NCBI GenBank assembly: GCA_946613955.1
Contig: CAMOGC010000001.1
Coordinates: 1-64,000, forward strand
Length of the DNA: 64,000 nt
Direction of reading: 5' to 3'
From: an uncultured Clostridia bacterium
GTDB taxonomy: Bacteria > Bacillota_A > Clostridia > Christensenellales > Aristaeellaceae
Part shown: positions 54,410 to 64,000 of the stretch, piece after piece
Numbering within the stretch: the stretch's first letter is position 1
Layout: every line of letters starts with the position of its first letter
Translations under genes and position numbers: made by a program
Notes under the pieces: model-generated
The model's database searches: none
Told to the model about the DNA's origin: nothing
What the model saw: the letters and a program-made list of their open reading frames with translations, nothing else

Positions 54410-55009
54410 ATGAAAAAGACAGCTTTGGCGATCCTGGCGGCCGTTATGCTATTCTCCTTCGGGGCCGCGGCGGACGGGGCGATTCCGCAATTCGCCGCCC
54501 AGGCGACGCCGACGCCCGCGCCGGCCTTCAGCTTTCGGGGAGGGGTTCACTGGGACATGAACCGGCAATCCGTTCAGGCGCTGGAAACGATCCAGTTTAT
54601 TGAGCGGAGCAACGGGCAGTGGTCCATTCTCTATCCCCTGGAGCAGGTGGAGGTCAGCCGCTTCAAGGCGGATCTGATGTACATGTTCTACGGGGACCAG
54701 CTGAAGATGATTACCTATGATTTCGGGTCCGGCGGCTCCGCGGCGGATTTTGCCTATCTGACCGGCGCGCTGGATTCGGTTTACGGGGATCACGCTGAAC
54801 CGGAAGCCCGGGAGATCATCGGGGTAATGGATCAGATTTACCCGGGCTATTATACGGCGGAACGCCTGACCAGCCGCCGAAGCTGGACGGCGGGGACGGA
54901 TACACGCGTTTTTCTCTACTATTATTCGGAAAACGCCTATGCGGTGCTGTATGTGAATCTGGGAACAGGATCATCCGGACCGGAGAGCTATGTAACGACA
55001 GGGTTATGA
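54410..55009 (+). CDS. Small exported protein of unknown function
   Basis: 199 residues with a signal peptide (about 1-21, GAAADG), a Pro/Thr-rich linker (ATPTPAPA) and a compact domain starting FSFRGGVHWDMNRQSVQALE. The pattern of a short HWDM-type start, a MYMFY core and LYYYSENAYAVLYV recalls small exported regulators or inhibitors, but I cannot name a family. It has its own promoter and terminator. Confidence 0.75.
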   Translation: MKKTALAILAAVMLFSFGAAADGAIPQFAAQATPTPAPAFSFRGGVHWDMNRQSVQALETIQFIERSNGQWSILYPLEQVEVSRFKADLMYMFYGDQLKMITYDFGSGGSAADFAYLTGALDSVYGDHAEPEAREIIGVMDQIYPGYYTAERLTSRRSWTAGTDTRVFLYYYSENAYAVLYVNLGTGSSGPESYVTTGL

Positions 55010-55031
55010 ACAATCCATCCGAAAACAATTC

Positions 55032-55058
55032 CGCCGCGCGCCGCGCGGCGTTTCTGTT
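55032..55058 (+). terminator. Terminator after the small exported protein
   Basis: A GC-only hairpin (CGCCGCG at 55032-55038 with CGCGGCG at 55044-55050) followed by TTTCTGTT. Confidence 0.6.
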
Positions 55059-55123
55059 GGATTCGAAACACCCGACATTCATCAAATCTTCATCTGAAAT
55101 TCAAAAAAAAGATGGTAAAAGTG

Positions 55124-55152
55124 TTGACAAAGGTGGGGGTTGGTGTTATTGT
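55124..55152 (+). promoter_or_regulatory. Heat-shock operon promoter
   Basis: Consensus -35 TTGACA (55124-55129), 17-nt spacer, -10 TATTGT (55147-55152). The expected transcription start lies just upstream of the CIRCE element. Confidence 0.85.
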
Positions 55153-55162
55153 ATGCATGTGG

Positions 55163-55189
55163 TTAGCACTCGACCATGTTGAGTGCTAA
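55163..55189. promoter_or_regulatory. CIRCE operator (HrcA binding site)
   Basis: TTAGCACTC-N9-GAGTGCTAA is a perfect match to the CIRCE consensus. It overlaps the transcription start region of hrcA and should give HrcA autoregulation and control of the whole operon. Confidence 0.97.
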
Positions 55190-55214
55190 CAAAAGAAGGA
55201 AAGGAGGAAAGCGT

Positions 55215-56249
55215 ATGGAAATGGACGATCGAAAGATGCGGATTCTGCAGGCCATCATTGATGACTACATCCTGACGGGCGTGCCGGTGGGTTCCCGGAC
55301 GATCAGCAAGAAATACGACATGGGCCTTTCCTCCGCCACCATCCGGAATGAGATGAGCGATCTGGAGGAGCTGGGTTATCTGGATCAGCCCCATGTTTCC
55401 GCCGGAAGGATTCCCTCCGCCAAGGCCTATCGGCTGTATGTGGACAGTCTGATGAAAACCGGCAGGATCCGGGACGACTCGCTGGAAAGCGTAAGCAGCC
55501 ATTTTAACGGCCGGATCAGCCAGATGGAGGATGTAATCGATCACGCGGCCAGCGTGATTTCCAGTCTGACAAAGTATACGGCGGTGGTGCTTTCGCCAAA
55601 GGGAAAGACGCCCAGGCTTCAAACGGTTCATCTTGTCCCGGTTTCCAGGGACTCAGCCCTGGTTGTGATCGTGACGGATACGGGCGTGATCCGGGACAGC
55701 GTGATCCGGATCGGCGCTGATCTGGACGGGGATTCCCTCTATGCCATCTCCCGGGCCCTGACGGAGGCGCTGCAGGGGCGAACCCTGACGGAGGCCTGCG
55801 ACATTTTCCCCAGGATGATGGCGGAAATGCGGGAAAACGAGGATCTGCTTCGCAGCCTGTACGGCTTCCTGAACGAGCGGCGCGAGTCTCCACGCCCGGC
55901 GCATGTGGCTGTCGGCGGAACCAGCAATATGCTCAATTACCCTGAATACAGCGACGTGGAAAAGGCCAGGAATTTCCTCAGCCTCATGGAAACAAGAGAC
56001 AGGCTGGCCAGCATTATCGCCGGAGGCGGGGAAATGGCATTCACGGTTCGGATCGGCCCTGAAACCGGCGTGCCGGAAATGGCCGATTGCTCCATCGTGA
56101 CCGCAAACTATTCTACCAAGGGCGGACAACAGGGTACGATTGGTGTGATCGGGCCGACGCGGATGCAGTATTCCAAAGTACTTTCCATTCTGAACGTGAT
56201 GGGCCATCAGTTGACGAATCTGTTCAGCGGGGAGGGCGATAAAGAATGA
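55215..56249 (+). CDS. hrcA: Heat-inducible transcription repressor HrcA
   Basis: 344 residues: an N-terminal winged helix (RKMRILQAIIDDYILTG, SSATIRNEMSDLEELGYL) and a GAF-like C-terminal domain ending GVIGPTRMQYSKVLSI. It represses chaperone genes through CIRCE and depends on GroEL for activity in known systems. The ATG at 55215 follows AAAGGAGG. It overlaps grpE by ATGA. Confidence 0.97.
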   Translation: MEMDDRKMRILQAIIDDYILTGVPVGSRTISKKYDMGLSSATIRNEMSDLEELGYLDQPHVSAGRIPSAKAYRLYVDSLMKTGRIRDDSLESVSSHFNGRISQMEDVIDHAASVISSLTKYTAVVLSPKGKTPRLQTVHLVPVSRDSALVVIVTDTGVIRDSVIRIGADLDGDSLYAISRALTEALQGRTLTEACDIFPRMMAEMRENEDLLRSLYGFLNERRESPRPAHVAVGGTSNMLNYPEYSDVEKARNFLSLMETRDRLASIIAGGGEMAFTVRIGPETGVPEMADCSIVTANYSTKGGQQGTIGVIGPTRMQYSKVLSILNVMGHQLTNLFSGEGDKE

Positions 56250-56845
56250 GTCGAAGAAAGAGGAAGAAGAGGATGGAGTCGAAGGAAATTCGTCCGGACG
56301 AAGAACTCAACCAGGAAAAAACGGATAACGAAAACGCGGAAGCGGAAGCAACAGCTCCGGAAGCGGAACAGGAGACCGTCCAGGAAACTCCGGAACACAA
56401 CGAACTCGCTGAAGCGAAGGAGAAAGCCGCGGAGTACCTTGCGATGGCTCAACGGGTTCAGGCGGATTTTGAAAACTTCCGACGGAGGAACGAAAGTGTC
56501 CGGGCGGATGCCTTCGCCGACGGCCGCCGGGAGGTGGCGACGGCCATGCTTCCGGTGCTGGACAATCTGGAAAGAGCCTGCGAAGCGGCGGCCGACAGCC
56601 CGGATGAGGCGCTGCGCAACGGCGTGGATCTGGTGCTGAAGCAGATGAACGAGGCCTACCGGAAGCTGGAGGTGACCCCCATTGACCGGTTGGGCGAAAA
56701 GTTTGATCCCAATCTGGAAAACGCCATTCTCCAGGGCGCGCCCGAGGACGGCGAACCCGGGACGGTCTGCCAGGTCCTTCAGAAGGGGTACAGGATGGGG
56801 GATCGGGTGATCCGCCACGCGATGGTCAAGGTTGTGCCCGAATAA
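56246..56845 (+). CDS. grpE: Nucleotide exchange factor GrpE
   Basis: 199 residues: a charged, Glu-rich N-terminal region (about 1-55), a long coiled-coil (about 55-110, MAQRVQADFENFRRR) and the C-terminal beta domain ending HAMVKVVPE. It releases ADP from DnaK. It is the second gene of the hrcA operon. The basic start RRKRKKR is probably real, since the ATGA overlap with hrcA fixes this codon. Confidence 0.96.
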   Translation: MSRRKRKKRMESKEIRPDEELNQEKTDNENAEAEATAPEAEQETVQETPEHNELAEAKEKAAEYLAMAQRVQADFENFRRRNESVRADAFADGRREVATAMLPVLDNLERACEAAADSPDEALRNGVDLVLKQMNEAYRKLEVTPIDRLGEKFDPNLENAILQGAPEDGEPGTVCQVLQKGYRMGDRVIRHAMVKVVPE

Positions 56846-56916
56846 GTCGTCCGAACAGGGCGGAAGCCCTTTCAGGAAAAGGCCTCAGGGCCGGATGAAA
56901 AAGAAATCTAGAATAA

Positions 56917-58749
<1,833 letters not shown>

Positions 58750-58831
58750 CACGGCGGAAGGCCCTGGGCGCAGGAGCTTTTCCTTCGCCCGGGGAACTGA
58801 AAACCGCACAGGAATACACACAGCGGAAAGG

Positions 58832-58862
58832 GCCCGTCTCCCGGCAAAAGCGGGTGACGGGC
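58832..58862 (+). other. Hairpin between dnaK and dnaJ
   Basis: GCCCGTC-T-CCCG pairs with CGGG-T-GACGGGC around a 7-nt A-rich loop. No T-run follows. It may set the dnaK to dnaJ ratio by stabilisation or processing. Confidence 0.6.
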
Positions 58863-58892
58863 TTGATTCCGGTCAGAACGGGGTGATGCGGC

Positions 58893-60020
58893 TTGGCAAA
58901 CAAGCGGGATTATTATGAGGTGCTGGGGGTCGATAAAAAGGCCACCGACGAGGAAATCAAAAGGGCTTACCGGAAAAAGGCCAAGGAGTGCCACCCGGAC
59001 CTGCATCCAAATGATGAGGAAGCGGTCAAACGCTTTGCGGAATTGAATGAAGCAAACGAAGTGCTCAGCGATCCGGATAAGCGGGCGCGGTATGACCAGT
59101 TCGGCTTCGAGGATCCCATGGGAGGCATGGGAGGCGGCCAGAACCCGTTCAGCGGGGGATTCGGATTTGACATGGGCGGCATGGGCGATCTTTTCGACCA
59201 GCTGTTCAATGGCGGCATGGGTGGCCGAACCCGCTCGCAAGGACCGGTTCAGGGCAGCGACCTTCGCTATGAGCTGCGGATCACTTTTGAGGAAGCCGCG
59301 AAGGGATGCGAAAAGAGCTTCGAAATTTATCGGAATGAGCTGTGCGATACCTGCAAGGGAACCGGCGCGAAACCCGGTACCAGCCCCAAAACCTGCTCCG
59401 CCTGCGGCGGAAGCGGGCAGGTTCGGAGCTCCAGCGGATGGATGACCACGGTTCGTACATGCCCAACCTGCGGCGGAACCGGCAAGGTCATCTCCGATAA
59501 ATGCGGCGGATGCGGCGGATCCGGACGGGTTCGCAGGAAGCGGACGGTAACGGTGAAAGTGCCGGCGGGCATCGACAATGGACAGACCATTATCATGAAT
59601 GCGCAGGGCGAGCCCGGACTGCGGGGAGGACCCAACGGAGATCTGTATATTACGGTTGGCGTGAAGCCCCATAAAATCTTCCGAAGGGATGGCTTCAATC
59701 TTCTGCTGGAGTTCCCGATCAGCTTTGTCACCGCCGCTTTGGGCGGAGACGTGGAAGTTCCGACGCTGAACGGTCCGATCAAATACCGGATTCCGGAGGG
59801 AACACAGCCCGGCACGGAATTCCGGATTAAAGGGCAGGGTATTCAGCAGCTCCGAGGCAACGGCAAGGGGGATTTGGTCATGCGCGTGAAGGTCGAAATC
59901 CCCAAGCGGCTGAACAATAAACAGAAGGAATTGCTTCGGGAATTTGACGGAACCACCTCCGACAAGGAATACGATAATCGGAAGGGGTTTATGGATCGAG
60001 TCAAGGAATTGTTCAACTAA
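58893..60020 (+). CDS. dnaJ: Chaperone DnaJ (Hsp40)
   Basis: 375 residues: a J domain with the HPD motif in CHPDLHP, a Gly/Phe-rich region (about 75-115), four zinc-binding CxxCxGxG repeats (CDTCKGTG, CSACGGSG, CPTCGGTG, CGGCGGSG) and C-terminal substrate-binding domains. The start is TTG 58893; the ATG nearby is in a different frame. It is the last gene of the heat-shock operon, followed by a strong terminator. Confidence 0.97.
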   Translation: MANKRDYYEVLGVDKKATDEEIKRAYRKKAKECHPDLHPNDEEAVKRFAELNEANEVLSDPDKRARYDQFGFEDPMGGMGGGQNPFSGGFGFDMGGMGDLFDQLFNGGMGGRTRSQGPVQGSDLRYELRITFEEAAKGCEKSFEIYRNELCDTCKGTGAKPGTSPKTCSACGGSGQVRSSSGWMTTVRTCPTCGGTGKVISDKCGGCGGSGRVRRKRTVTVKVPAGIDNGQTIIMNAQGEPGLRGGPNGDLYITVGVKPHKIFRRDGFNLLLEFPISFVTAALGGDVEVPTLNGPIKYRIPEGTQPGTEFRIKGQGIQQLRGNGKGDLVMRVKVEIPKRLNNKQKELLREFDGTTSDKEYDNRKGFMDRVKELFN

Positions 60021-60029
60021 GCCGAGCCT

Positions 60030-60061
60030 GGCGGCGGTTTTTTCAAAACCGCCGCCGTTTT
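60030..60061 (+). terminator. Terminator of the heat-shock operon
   Basis: GGCGGCGGTTTT (60030-60041) pairs with AAAACCGCCGCC (60045-60056), followed by GTTTT. Its last T residues belong to the -35 of the next promoter. Confidence 0.9.
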
Positions 60062-60088
60062 GACGTTCCGAAAAGCATATGGTACAAT
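60060..60088 (+). promoter_or_regulatory. Promoter for topoisomerase III
   Basis: -35 TTGACG (60060-60065), 17-nt spacer, -10 TACAAT (60083-60088). Confidence 0.8.
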
Positions 60089-60128
60089 CAAAAAACAAAC
60101 CGGCAACTCGCGGAAGGAGCTTTTTGGG

Positions 60129-62306
60129 GTGGGAAAGATCGTAGTGGTGGCCGAAAAACCCAGCGTTGGACGGGACATTGCAAGAGTGATCGGATGCAAA
60201 ACCAGGGGGGACGGGTGCCTGATTGGCGACCGGTACATTGTAACCTGGGCGATCGGCCATCTGGTCACCCTGGTGGAGCCTGATGAGCTGGATGAAAAAT
60301 ATAAAAAATGGCGTTTTGAAACACTCCCGATTCTGCCTGAGGAGATTCCTCTGAAGGTCATCCGGCAAACCGGCGGGCAGTTTACAAAGATCAAAAAGCT
60401 GATGAACGACAAGGAAACCGACAGCCTGATCTGCGCGACAGACGCGGGGAGGGAAGGAGAGCTGATTTTTCGCTATATCTATGAAAAAGCCGGGTGTAAA
60501 AAACCTTTTGACCGCCTGTGGATCAGCTCCATGACCGATGAAGCCATTTCGGAGGGATTCCGGAATATCCGACCGGGGCGGGACTATGACGGGCTTTACG
60601 CCAGCGCCAGATGCCGGAGCAAGGCGGACTGGCTGGTTGGTATGAACGCGAGCCGGGCATTTACGCTGAAATACGACACGCTGCTAAGCGTTGGAAGGGT
60701 CCAGACGCCGACTCTGGCGATTCTTGTCCGGAGAAGAAAGGAAATCGAATCCTTTGTGCCCGAGGACTATTGGACCCTTCGCGCCGACTTCGGAGACTAC
60801 AGCGGCGTTTGCTTCAGGGAAGGATGGGAGCCCGATACGCATATTCCGCAAAAGGAGGAGGCAGAGGCCATCGCAAAGGCCGTCAAGGGCCAGGACGCAA
60901 AGGTTATATCGGCCGAAACGGTCCGGAAGCATGAGCAGCCCCCTCAACTGTATGATCTGACCAGTCTGCAGCGGGACGCTAACCGAATGCTTGGCTTTAC
61001 AGCGGAAAAGACACTGAAAATAGCCCAAAGTCTCTATGAAACCCAGAAAGCGCTGACCTATCCCCGGACCGACAGCCGGTATCTGCCTCCGGACATGATT
61101 CCGAAGGTTGTTCAGACGATGAAGCTGCTGCCTCCGAGCTATCAGGGATATGTCGATGGCGCGTTGCGGGACGGAAAGCTGCCGGTCAGCCGGAGAACCA
61201 TCGATGCCTCCAAGGTGACGGATCACCACGCGCTGATTCCGACCTCCCGCCGGGTCGACCCTTCCCGGTTCAGCGAGGATGAAAGGCAGCTGTATGATAT
61301 GGTGGTTCGGAGGATGCTGGCGGCTTTTTATCCGGCCTGCGATTATGACGCGACCAAAATAGTGACAAGGGCGGCCGGGAATGATTTTCGCTCCAGCGGA
61401 CGTGTCGTGATCAATAATGGATGGCACGATGTTCCGCCTCTGGCCAACCCGCCCCGAACAAGAAAGGAAAAGGTCCCAGACGAGGAGGAAAGCGAGACGC
61501 TGCCTCCGCTCTCGGTCGGAGATGTTCGGACCGTACGGGGAACCAGGATCAAAGAAGATAAGACCCGTCCTCCCGCTCCTCATACGGACGCCAGCCTGCT
61601 GTTCGCGATGGAAACGGCCGGGAAGGAGCTGGAGGATGAGGAACTGGTTCGCCAAATGAAGGGAAGCGGGATCGGAACGCCCGCAACCCGCGCCGCCATT
61701 ATTGAGCGCCTGCTGCAGGTAGGCTACGCACAGCGGAAGGGGAAAACCCTCCAGGCGACCGATAAGGGGGTTCGCCTGATTGAAATCATGCCGGCCGAAA
61801 TTGCCAGCCCGGAAATGACGGGAAAATGGGAACTGGCGCTGCATGAGATTACGGACGGAAAGCAGGACGCAGAAAGGTTTCTCGCGGGAATCAACCGGAT
61901 GTGCGCGTTTCTGGTGGAATATGCCAAAAACAACCAGACGTCCGTCTGTTTTCCTGAAGAGGACAGGGGACGGAAACAAGGCGCCCGGAGAAAGGGCGGC
62001 GGATTCCAGGCGAGAAAGCTGGAAGGGACGCTGTGCCCACTGTGCGGAAAGCATCCAATGCTGGAAAGCGACCGGGCCTTCAGCTGCGAGGGAAAGGAAT
62101 GCGATTGCACCCTCTGGAAGGACTGTCTGACCCGGGGCGGAGGACCGGTACTGAATGAAAAGCTTCTGCGCCTGCTGCTGGACAAAAAGGAGGTACAGGG
62201 ATCAACAGGAACAATCCGAATACAGGAAGGCTGGATCCGATTTTATCCGAAGGACAGCGATCAGCCTTCCGCCGGCAGACCCCTGGCCTGGAAGAAGAAA
62301 TCATGA
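60129..62306 (+). CDS. topB: DNA topoisomerase III (type IA)
   Basis: 725 residues. The TOPRIM domain shows VVVAEKPSVGRDIA and CATDAGREGELIF, and the catalytic tyrosine is Y311 in LTYPRTDSRY. The C-terminal part has a CPLCGK...CEGKECDC segment that looks like a zinc or topo C-terminal repeat. It relaxes or decatenates single-stranded regions of DNA. The GTG start at 60129 has GGAG at 9 nt; an upstream in-frame extension would start inside the promoter. I use topB for the Bacillota-type topoisomerase III; a plasmid or ICE-type copy is not indicated by its context. Confidence 0.94.
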   Translation: MGKIVVVAEKPSVGRDIARVIGCKTRGDGCLIGDRYIVTWAIGHLVTLVEPDELDEKYKKWRFETLPILPEEIPLKVIRQTGGQFTKIKKLMNDKETDSLICATDAGREGELIFRYIYEKAGCKKPFDRLWISSMTDEAISEGFRNIRPGRDYDGLYASARCRSKADWLVGMNASRAFTLKYDTLLSVGRVQTPTLAILVRRRKEIESFVPEDYWTLRADFGDYSGVCFREGWEPDTHIPQKEEAEAIAKAVKGQDAKVISAETVRKHEQPPQLYDLTSLQRDANRMLGFTAEKTLKIAQSLYETQKALTYPRTDSRYLPPDMIPKVVQTMKLLPPSYQGYVDGALRDGKLPVSRRTIDASKVTDHHALIPTSRRVDPSRFSEDERQLYDMVVRRMLAAFYPACDYDATKIVTRAAGNDFRSSGRVVINNGWHDVPPLANPPRTRKEKVPDEEESETLPPLSVGDVRTVRGTRIKEDKTRPPAPHTDASLLFAMETAGKELEDEELVRQMKGSGIGTPATRAAIIERLLQVGYAQRKGKTLQATDKGVRLIEIMPAEIASPEMTGKWELALHEITDGKQDAERFLAGINRMCAFLVEYAKNNQTSVCFPEEDRGRKQGARRKGGGFQARKLEGTLCPLCGKHPMLESDRAFSCEGKECDCTLWKDCLTRGGGPVLNEKLLRLLLDKKEVQGSTGTIRIQEGWIRFYPKDSDQPSAGRPLAWKKKS

Positions 62307-62365
62307 GCGGTTTTCTCTTTCTCCGCGCGGCGGGGAGGAACCTGGCATTAGGGGGATGAAATAAG

Positions 62366-63409
62366 ATGAGCAGAGTGGGTATTCTGACATTCCTGCACAA
62401 CGAGAATTACGGTTCCAGCCTTCAGGCCTATGCGCTGCAGCGGGTCGTGCGCTCATTGGGGCATGAAGTGGAACACCTGGATTATTGCCCGGATCAAAAG
62501 GAAAAAATCCGGAACATGATCCTCAGCGGGAACAGCCCGAAGCTGATTCTGGCCGGCATCCGAAAACGGCGGGTTGGAACAGGGCAGGAAAGCGCCAGAT
62601 CCAAGAAACGGGCAATCGCTGATTTTTACGCCCGGAGGATGCGCCTTAGCCCTCTTTGCCGAAACAGGAAGGAGCTGGAAGGGGCAAGCGGCCGCTATTC
62701 CGTTCTGCTTTGCGGCAGCGATCAGATCTGGAACCCGGTATGGCTCAATCCGGTCTATTTTTTGAACTTTGGGGGAAAGAAGATAAGACGAATTGCCTAT
62801 GCTCCGAGTCTTGGCGTTCGGGAAATGCCCCCCGGAAAAAAAATTCGGAGGATGCGGAAACTGATTAGCGGTTTTCAGGCGGTCTCCGTGCGGGAAGAGG
62901 AGGGCGCTGACCTCCTCGAGCGGATTACCGGGATGCGCCCCGCGGTGCTCCCGGATCCGGTATGCCTGTTGACCGCTGAACAGTGGAGGGAAACGGCTGG
63001 CCCCCAACCCGGAGGAACGCCTTATTTACTTTGCTATTTTATCGGAGAAAACCCCCTGTACTGGGAAAAAGCGGAACAGGCAGCCAGGGAGCGCGGCCTT
63101 CGGATACTGACCATACCTGTGACTGGGGAGGCATATGGGAAACCGTTTGAGCGGCTCGAAGGATGCGGACCGGAGGCCTTCCTGGCCGCAATCGACGGAG
63201 CGGGAGCGATTTGCACAGACAGCTTCCACGGCCTTGTATTCGGAACGATCTTTCAAAAAGACGTTATTCTTTGCCGAAGGGATCGGGAGGATGATCCGGA
63301 AAACAAAAACAGCCGGATCGATCATTTTCGGCGCACCGTCGCCCGGAAAGGGCTTCAGACCTTACGGCAGGAAGGGCTGTTGTGGCTGCGGGATCGTCTG
63401 GAGGAATAA
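62366..63409 (+). CDS. Polysaccharide pyruvyl transferase family protein
   Basis: 347 residues with family landmarks GILTFLHNENYGSSLQAYAL near the N-terminus, LLCGSDQIWNP in the middle and TDSFHGLVFGTIF near the C-terminus. Members add pyruvyl ketals to sugars of surface polymers. No other polysaccharide gene adjoins it. It starts 59 bp after topB and may share its transcript. The exact acceptor is unknown. Confidence 0.87.
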   Translation: MSRVGILTFLHNENYGSSLQAYALQRVVRSLGHEVEHLDYCPDQKEKIRNMILSGNSPKLILAGIRKRRVGTGQESARSKKRAIADFYARRMRLSPLCRNRKELEGASGRYSVLLCGSDQIWNPVWLNPVYFLNFGGKKIRRIAYAPSLGVREMPPGKKIRRMRKLISGFQAVSVREEEGADLLERITGMRPAVLPDPVCLLTAEQWRETAGPQPGGTPYLLCYFIGENPLYWEKAEQAARERGLRILTIPVTGEAYGKPFERLEGCGPEAFLAAIDGAGAICTDSFHGLVFGTIFQKDVILCRRDREDDPENKNSRIDHFRRTVARKGLQTLRQEGLLWLRDRLEE

Positions 63410-63472
63410 AGGAGCCAGGGAGAGAAGCGACGAATCGAAAGAAACCGGACAAAACATCAGGAGAAAAAGGAA

Positions 63473-63506
63473 AGCCCGCCTGTTCGCACAAACAGGCGGG
63501 CTATTT
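63473..63506. terminator. Shared terminator between convergent genes
   Basis: A 12-bp stem (63473-63484 with 63491-63502), followed by ATTTT on the plus strand and TTTCC-TTTTT on the minus strand. It should end both the pyruvyl-transferase and rpmB transcripts. Confidence 0.85.
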
Positions 63507-63519
63507 TCCCCTTGGAAAC

Positions 63520-63738
63520 TTACGCTTCTTCCACAGTGTGGATCTTGGGGAGAGCGCGCTGCACATTGCCACTGCGGAGGCAGCGGGTACACACGTTCAT
63601 CCGACGGGCGGAACCGTTGACCATGACGCGGACGCTCTGCACATTGGGCGCCCAGATGCGATGGCTTTTCCGGTTGGAATGGCTAACGTTGTTGCCATTC
63701 AGGGTGCCCTTCTCGCAAATCTCGCAAAACTTACCCAT
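63520..63738 (-). CDS. rpmB: 50S ribosomal protein L28
   Basis: 72 residues of the zinc-binding (C+) L28 type: CEICEKG near the N-terminus and CTRCLRSG near the C-terminus supply four cysteines. The core KSHRIWAPNVQSV is typical of L28. ATG 63738 is chosen because AAGGAGG lies upstream; the in-frame codon at 63765 does not have this. It has its own promoter. Confidence 0.96.
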   Translation of the reverse strand: MGKFCEICEKGTLNGNNVSHSNRKSHRIWAPNVQSVRVMVNGSARRMNVCTRCLRSGNVQRALPKIHTVEEA

Positions 63739-63780
63739 GAGAATCCCCTCCTTAAGGAGTTTCACACATCAAGCCTTGCC

Positions 63781-63809
63781 ATGATAGCACGAACCCCCTG
63801 AAATTGCAA
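63781..63809 (-). promoter_or_regulatory. Promoter for rpmB
   Basis: Minus-strand -35 TTGCAA (63804-63809), 17-nt spacer, -10 TATCAT (63781-63786). Confidence 0.75.
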
Positions 63810-63826
63810 GCTGTTTTTTGGGAAAT

Positions 63827-64000
63827 TCAGCCGAAGAAGATCTGGCCCAGGCGGGTCACCGGGCTTTGCATGACACATCCCATGCCGCGGACCGCCTGGA
63901 TGCGGGCCAGCTTTGGCAGGGATTCGGTTCTCAGATAGGAGTCAATTGTTTTCCGAGCTTCGGGGGGCATATCTTCGCCATAGCTTTCCAGAAAAGCGCG
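63827..64000 (-). CDS. 3' end of an unidentified gene
   Basis: An open minus-strand frame from the window edge ends with TGA at 63827-63829; 57 residues are visible, ending SPVTRLGQIFFG. It holds no motif I recognise. The rpmB promoter begins 18 bp after its stop codon. No terminator is visible between them. Confidence 0.5.
   Translation of the reverse strand, partial: RAFLESYGEDMPPEARKTIDSYLRTESLPKLARIQAVRGMGCVMQSPVTRLGQIFFG

Overview
The window looks like a chromosomal segment of a GC-rich anaerobic Bacillota (Clostridia-type, gut or rumen Christensenellales-like). This is inferred from gene content: hrcA-grpE-dnaK-dnaJ behind a perfect CIRCE operator, a Gram-positive-length DnaK, a murB-rapZ-whiA cluster, small Bacillota families (DUF896, DUF1292, DUF1934), a rubredoxin-first (reverse) rubrerythrin and MEP-pathway ispE. 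Vegetative promoters are easy to read (-35 TTGACA-like, 17-nt spacer, TATAAT-like -10). I saw no rRNA, tRNA, CRISPR array, insertion sequence or phage gene. Genes are densely packed, with many 1-8 nt overlaps.

1-11.6 kb, minus strand: a truncated membrane sensor (membrane domain, beta-propeller, Y_Y_Y, HD-GYP) preceded by an amino-acid-type solute-binding protein; an M16C zinc protease; and a heterodimeric ABC exporter with one degenerate ATP site.

11.6-23 kb: a carbohydrate locus. The minus strand carries a GH94 phosphorylase most like N,N'-diacetylchitobiose phosphorylase, an alpha-phosphohexomutase, a YesM-type kinase, a second solute-binding protein and a YesN-type regulator. The divergent plus strand carries the transport solute-binding protein and two permeases. 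The two binding proteins are paralogues, and the minus-strand copy sits between kinase and regulator, which suggests a dedicated sensing role. The proposed flow is sensing, uptake, phosphorolysis, then hexose-1-P to hexose-6-P.

23-32 kb: dapF, an unknown exported protein, a CHAP plus peptidoglycan-binding protein, ispE, DUF1934, a GT4 glycosyltransferase with a flippase-like membrane protein, and a lone complex-I/Mrp antiporter-like subunit back to back with reverse rubrerythrin.

33-37 kb and 50-54 kb: two MacB-type ABC systems with HlyD-like adaptors. The secreted adaptors of the two loci are paralogues. Between them lie a GntR/FCD regulator, secG, murB-rapZ-whiA, a GT-C-like membrane protein, an operon with an F420-ligase-like protein, DUF1643, a GT2-GtrA fusion and a membrane protein, then a GNAT enzyme, DUF896, DUF1292, a phosphodiester glycosidase and a divergent Lgt-like protein.

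54-64 kb: a small exported protein, the heat-shock operon, a topoisomerase III, a pyruvyl-transferase-family protein, rpmB, and the 3' end of an unidentified gene. All eight recognised Sec signal peptides in the window lack a lipobox and are followed by Glu or Asp, an unusually uniform pattern for a supposed Gram-positive.
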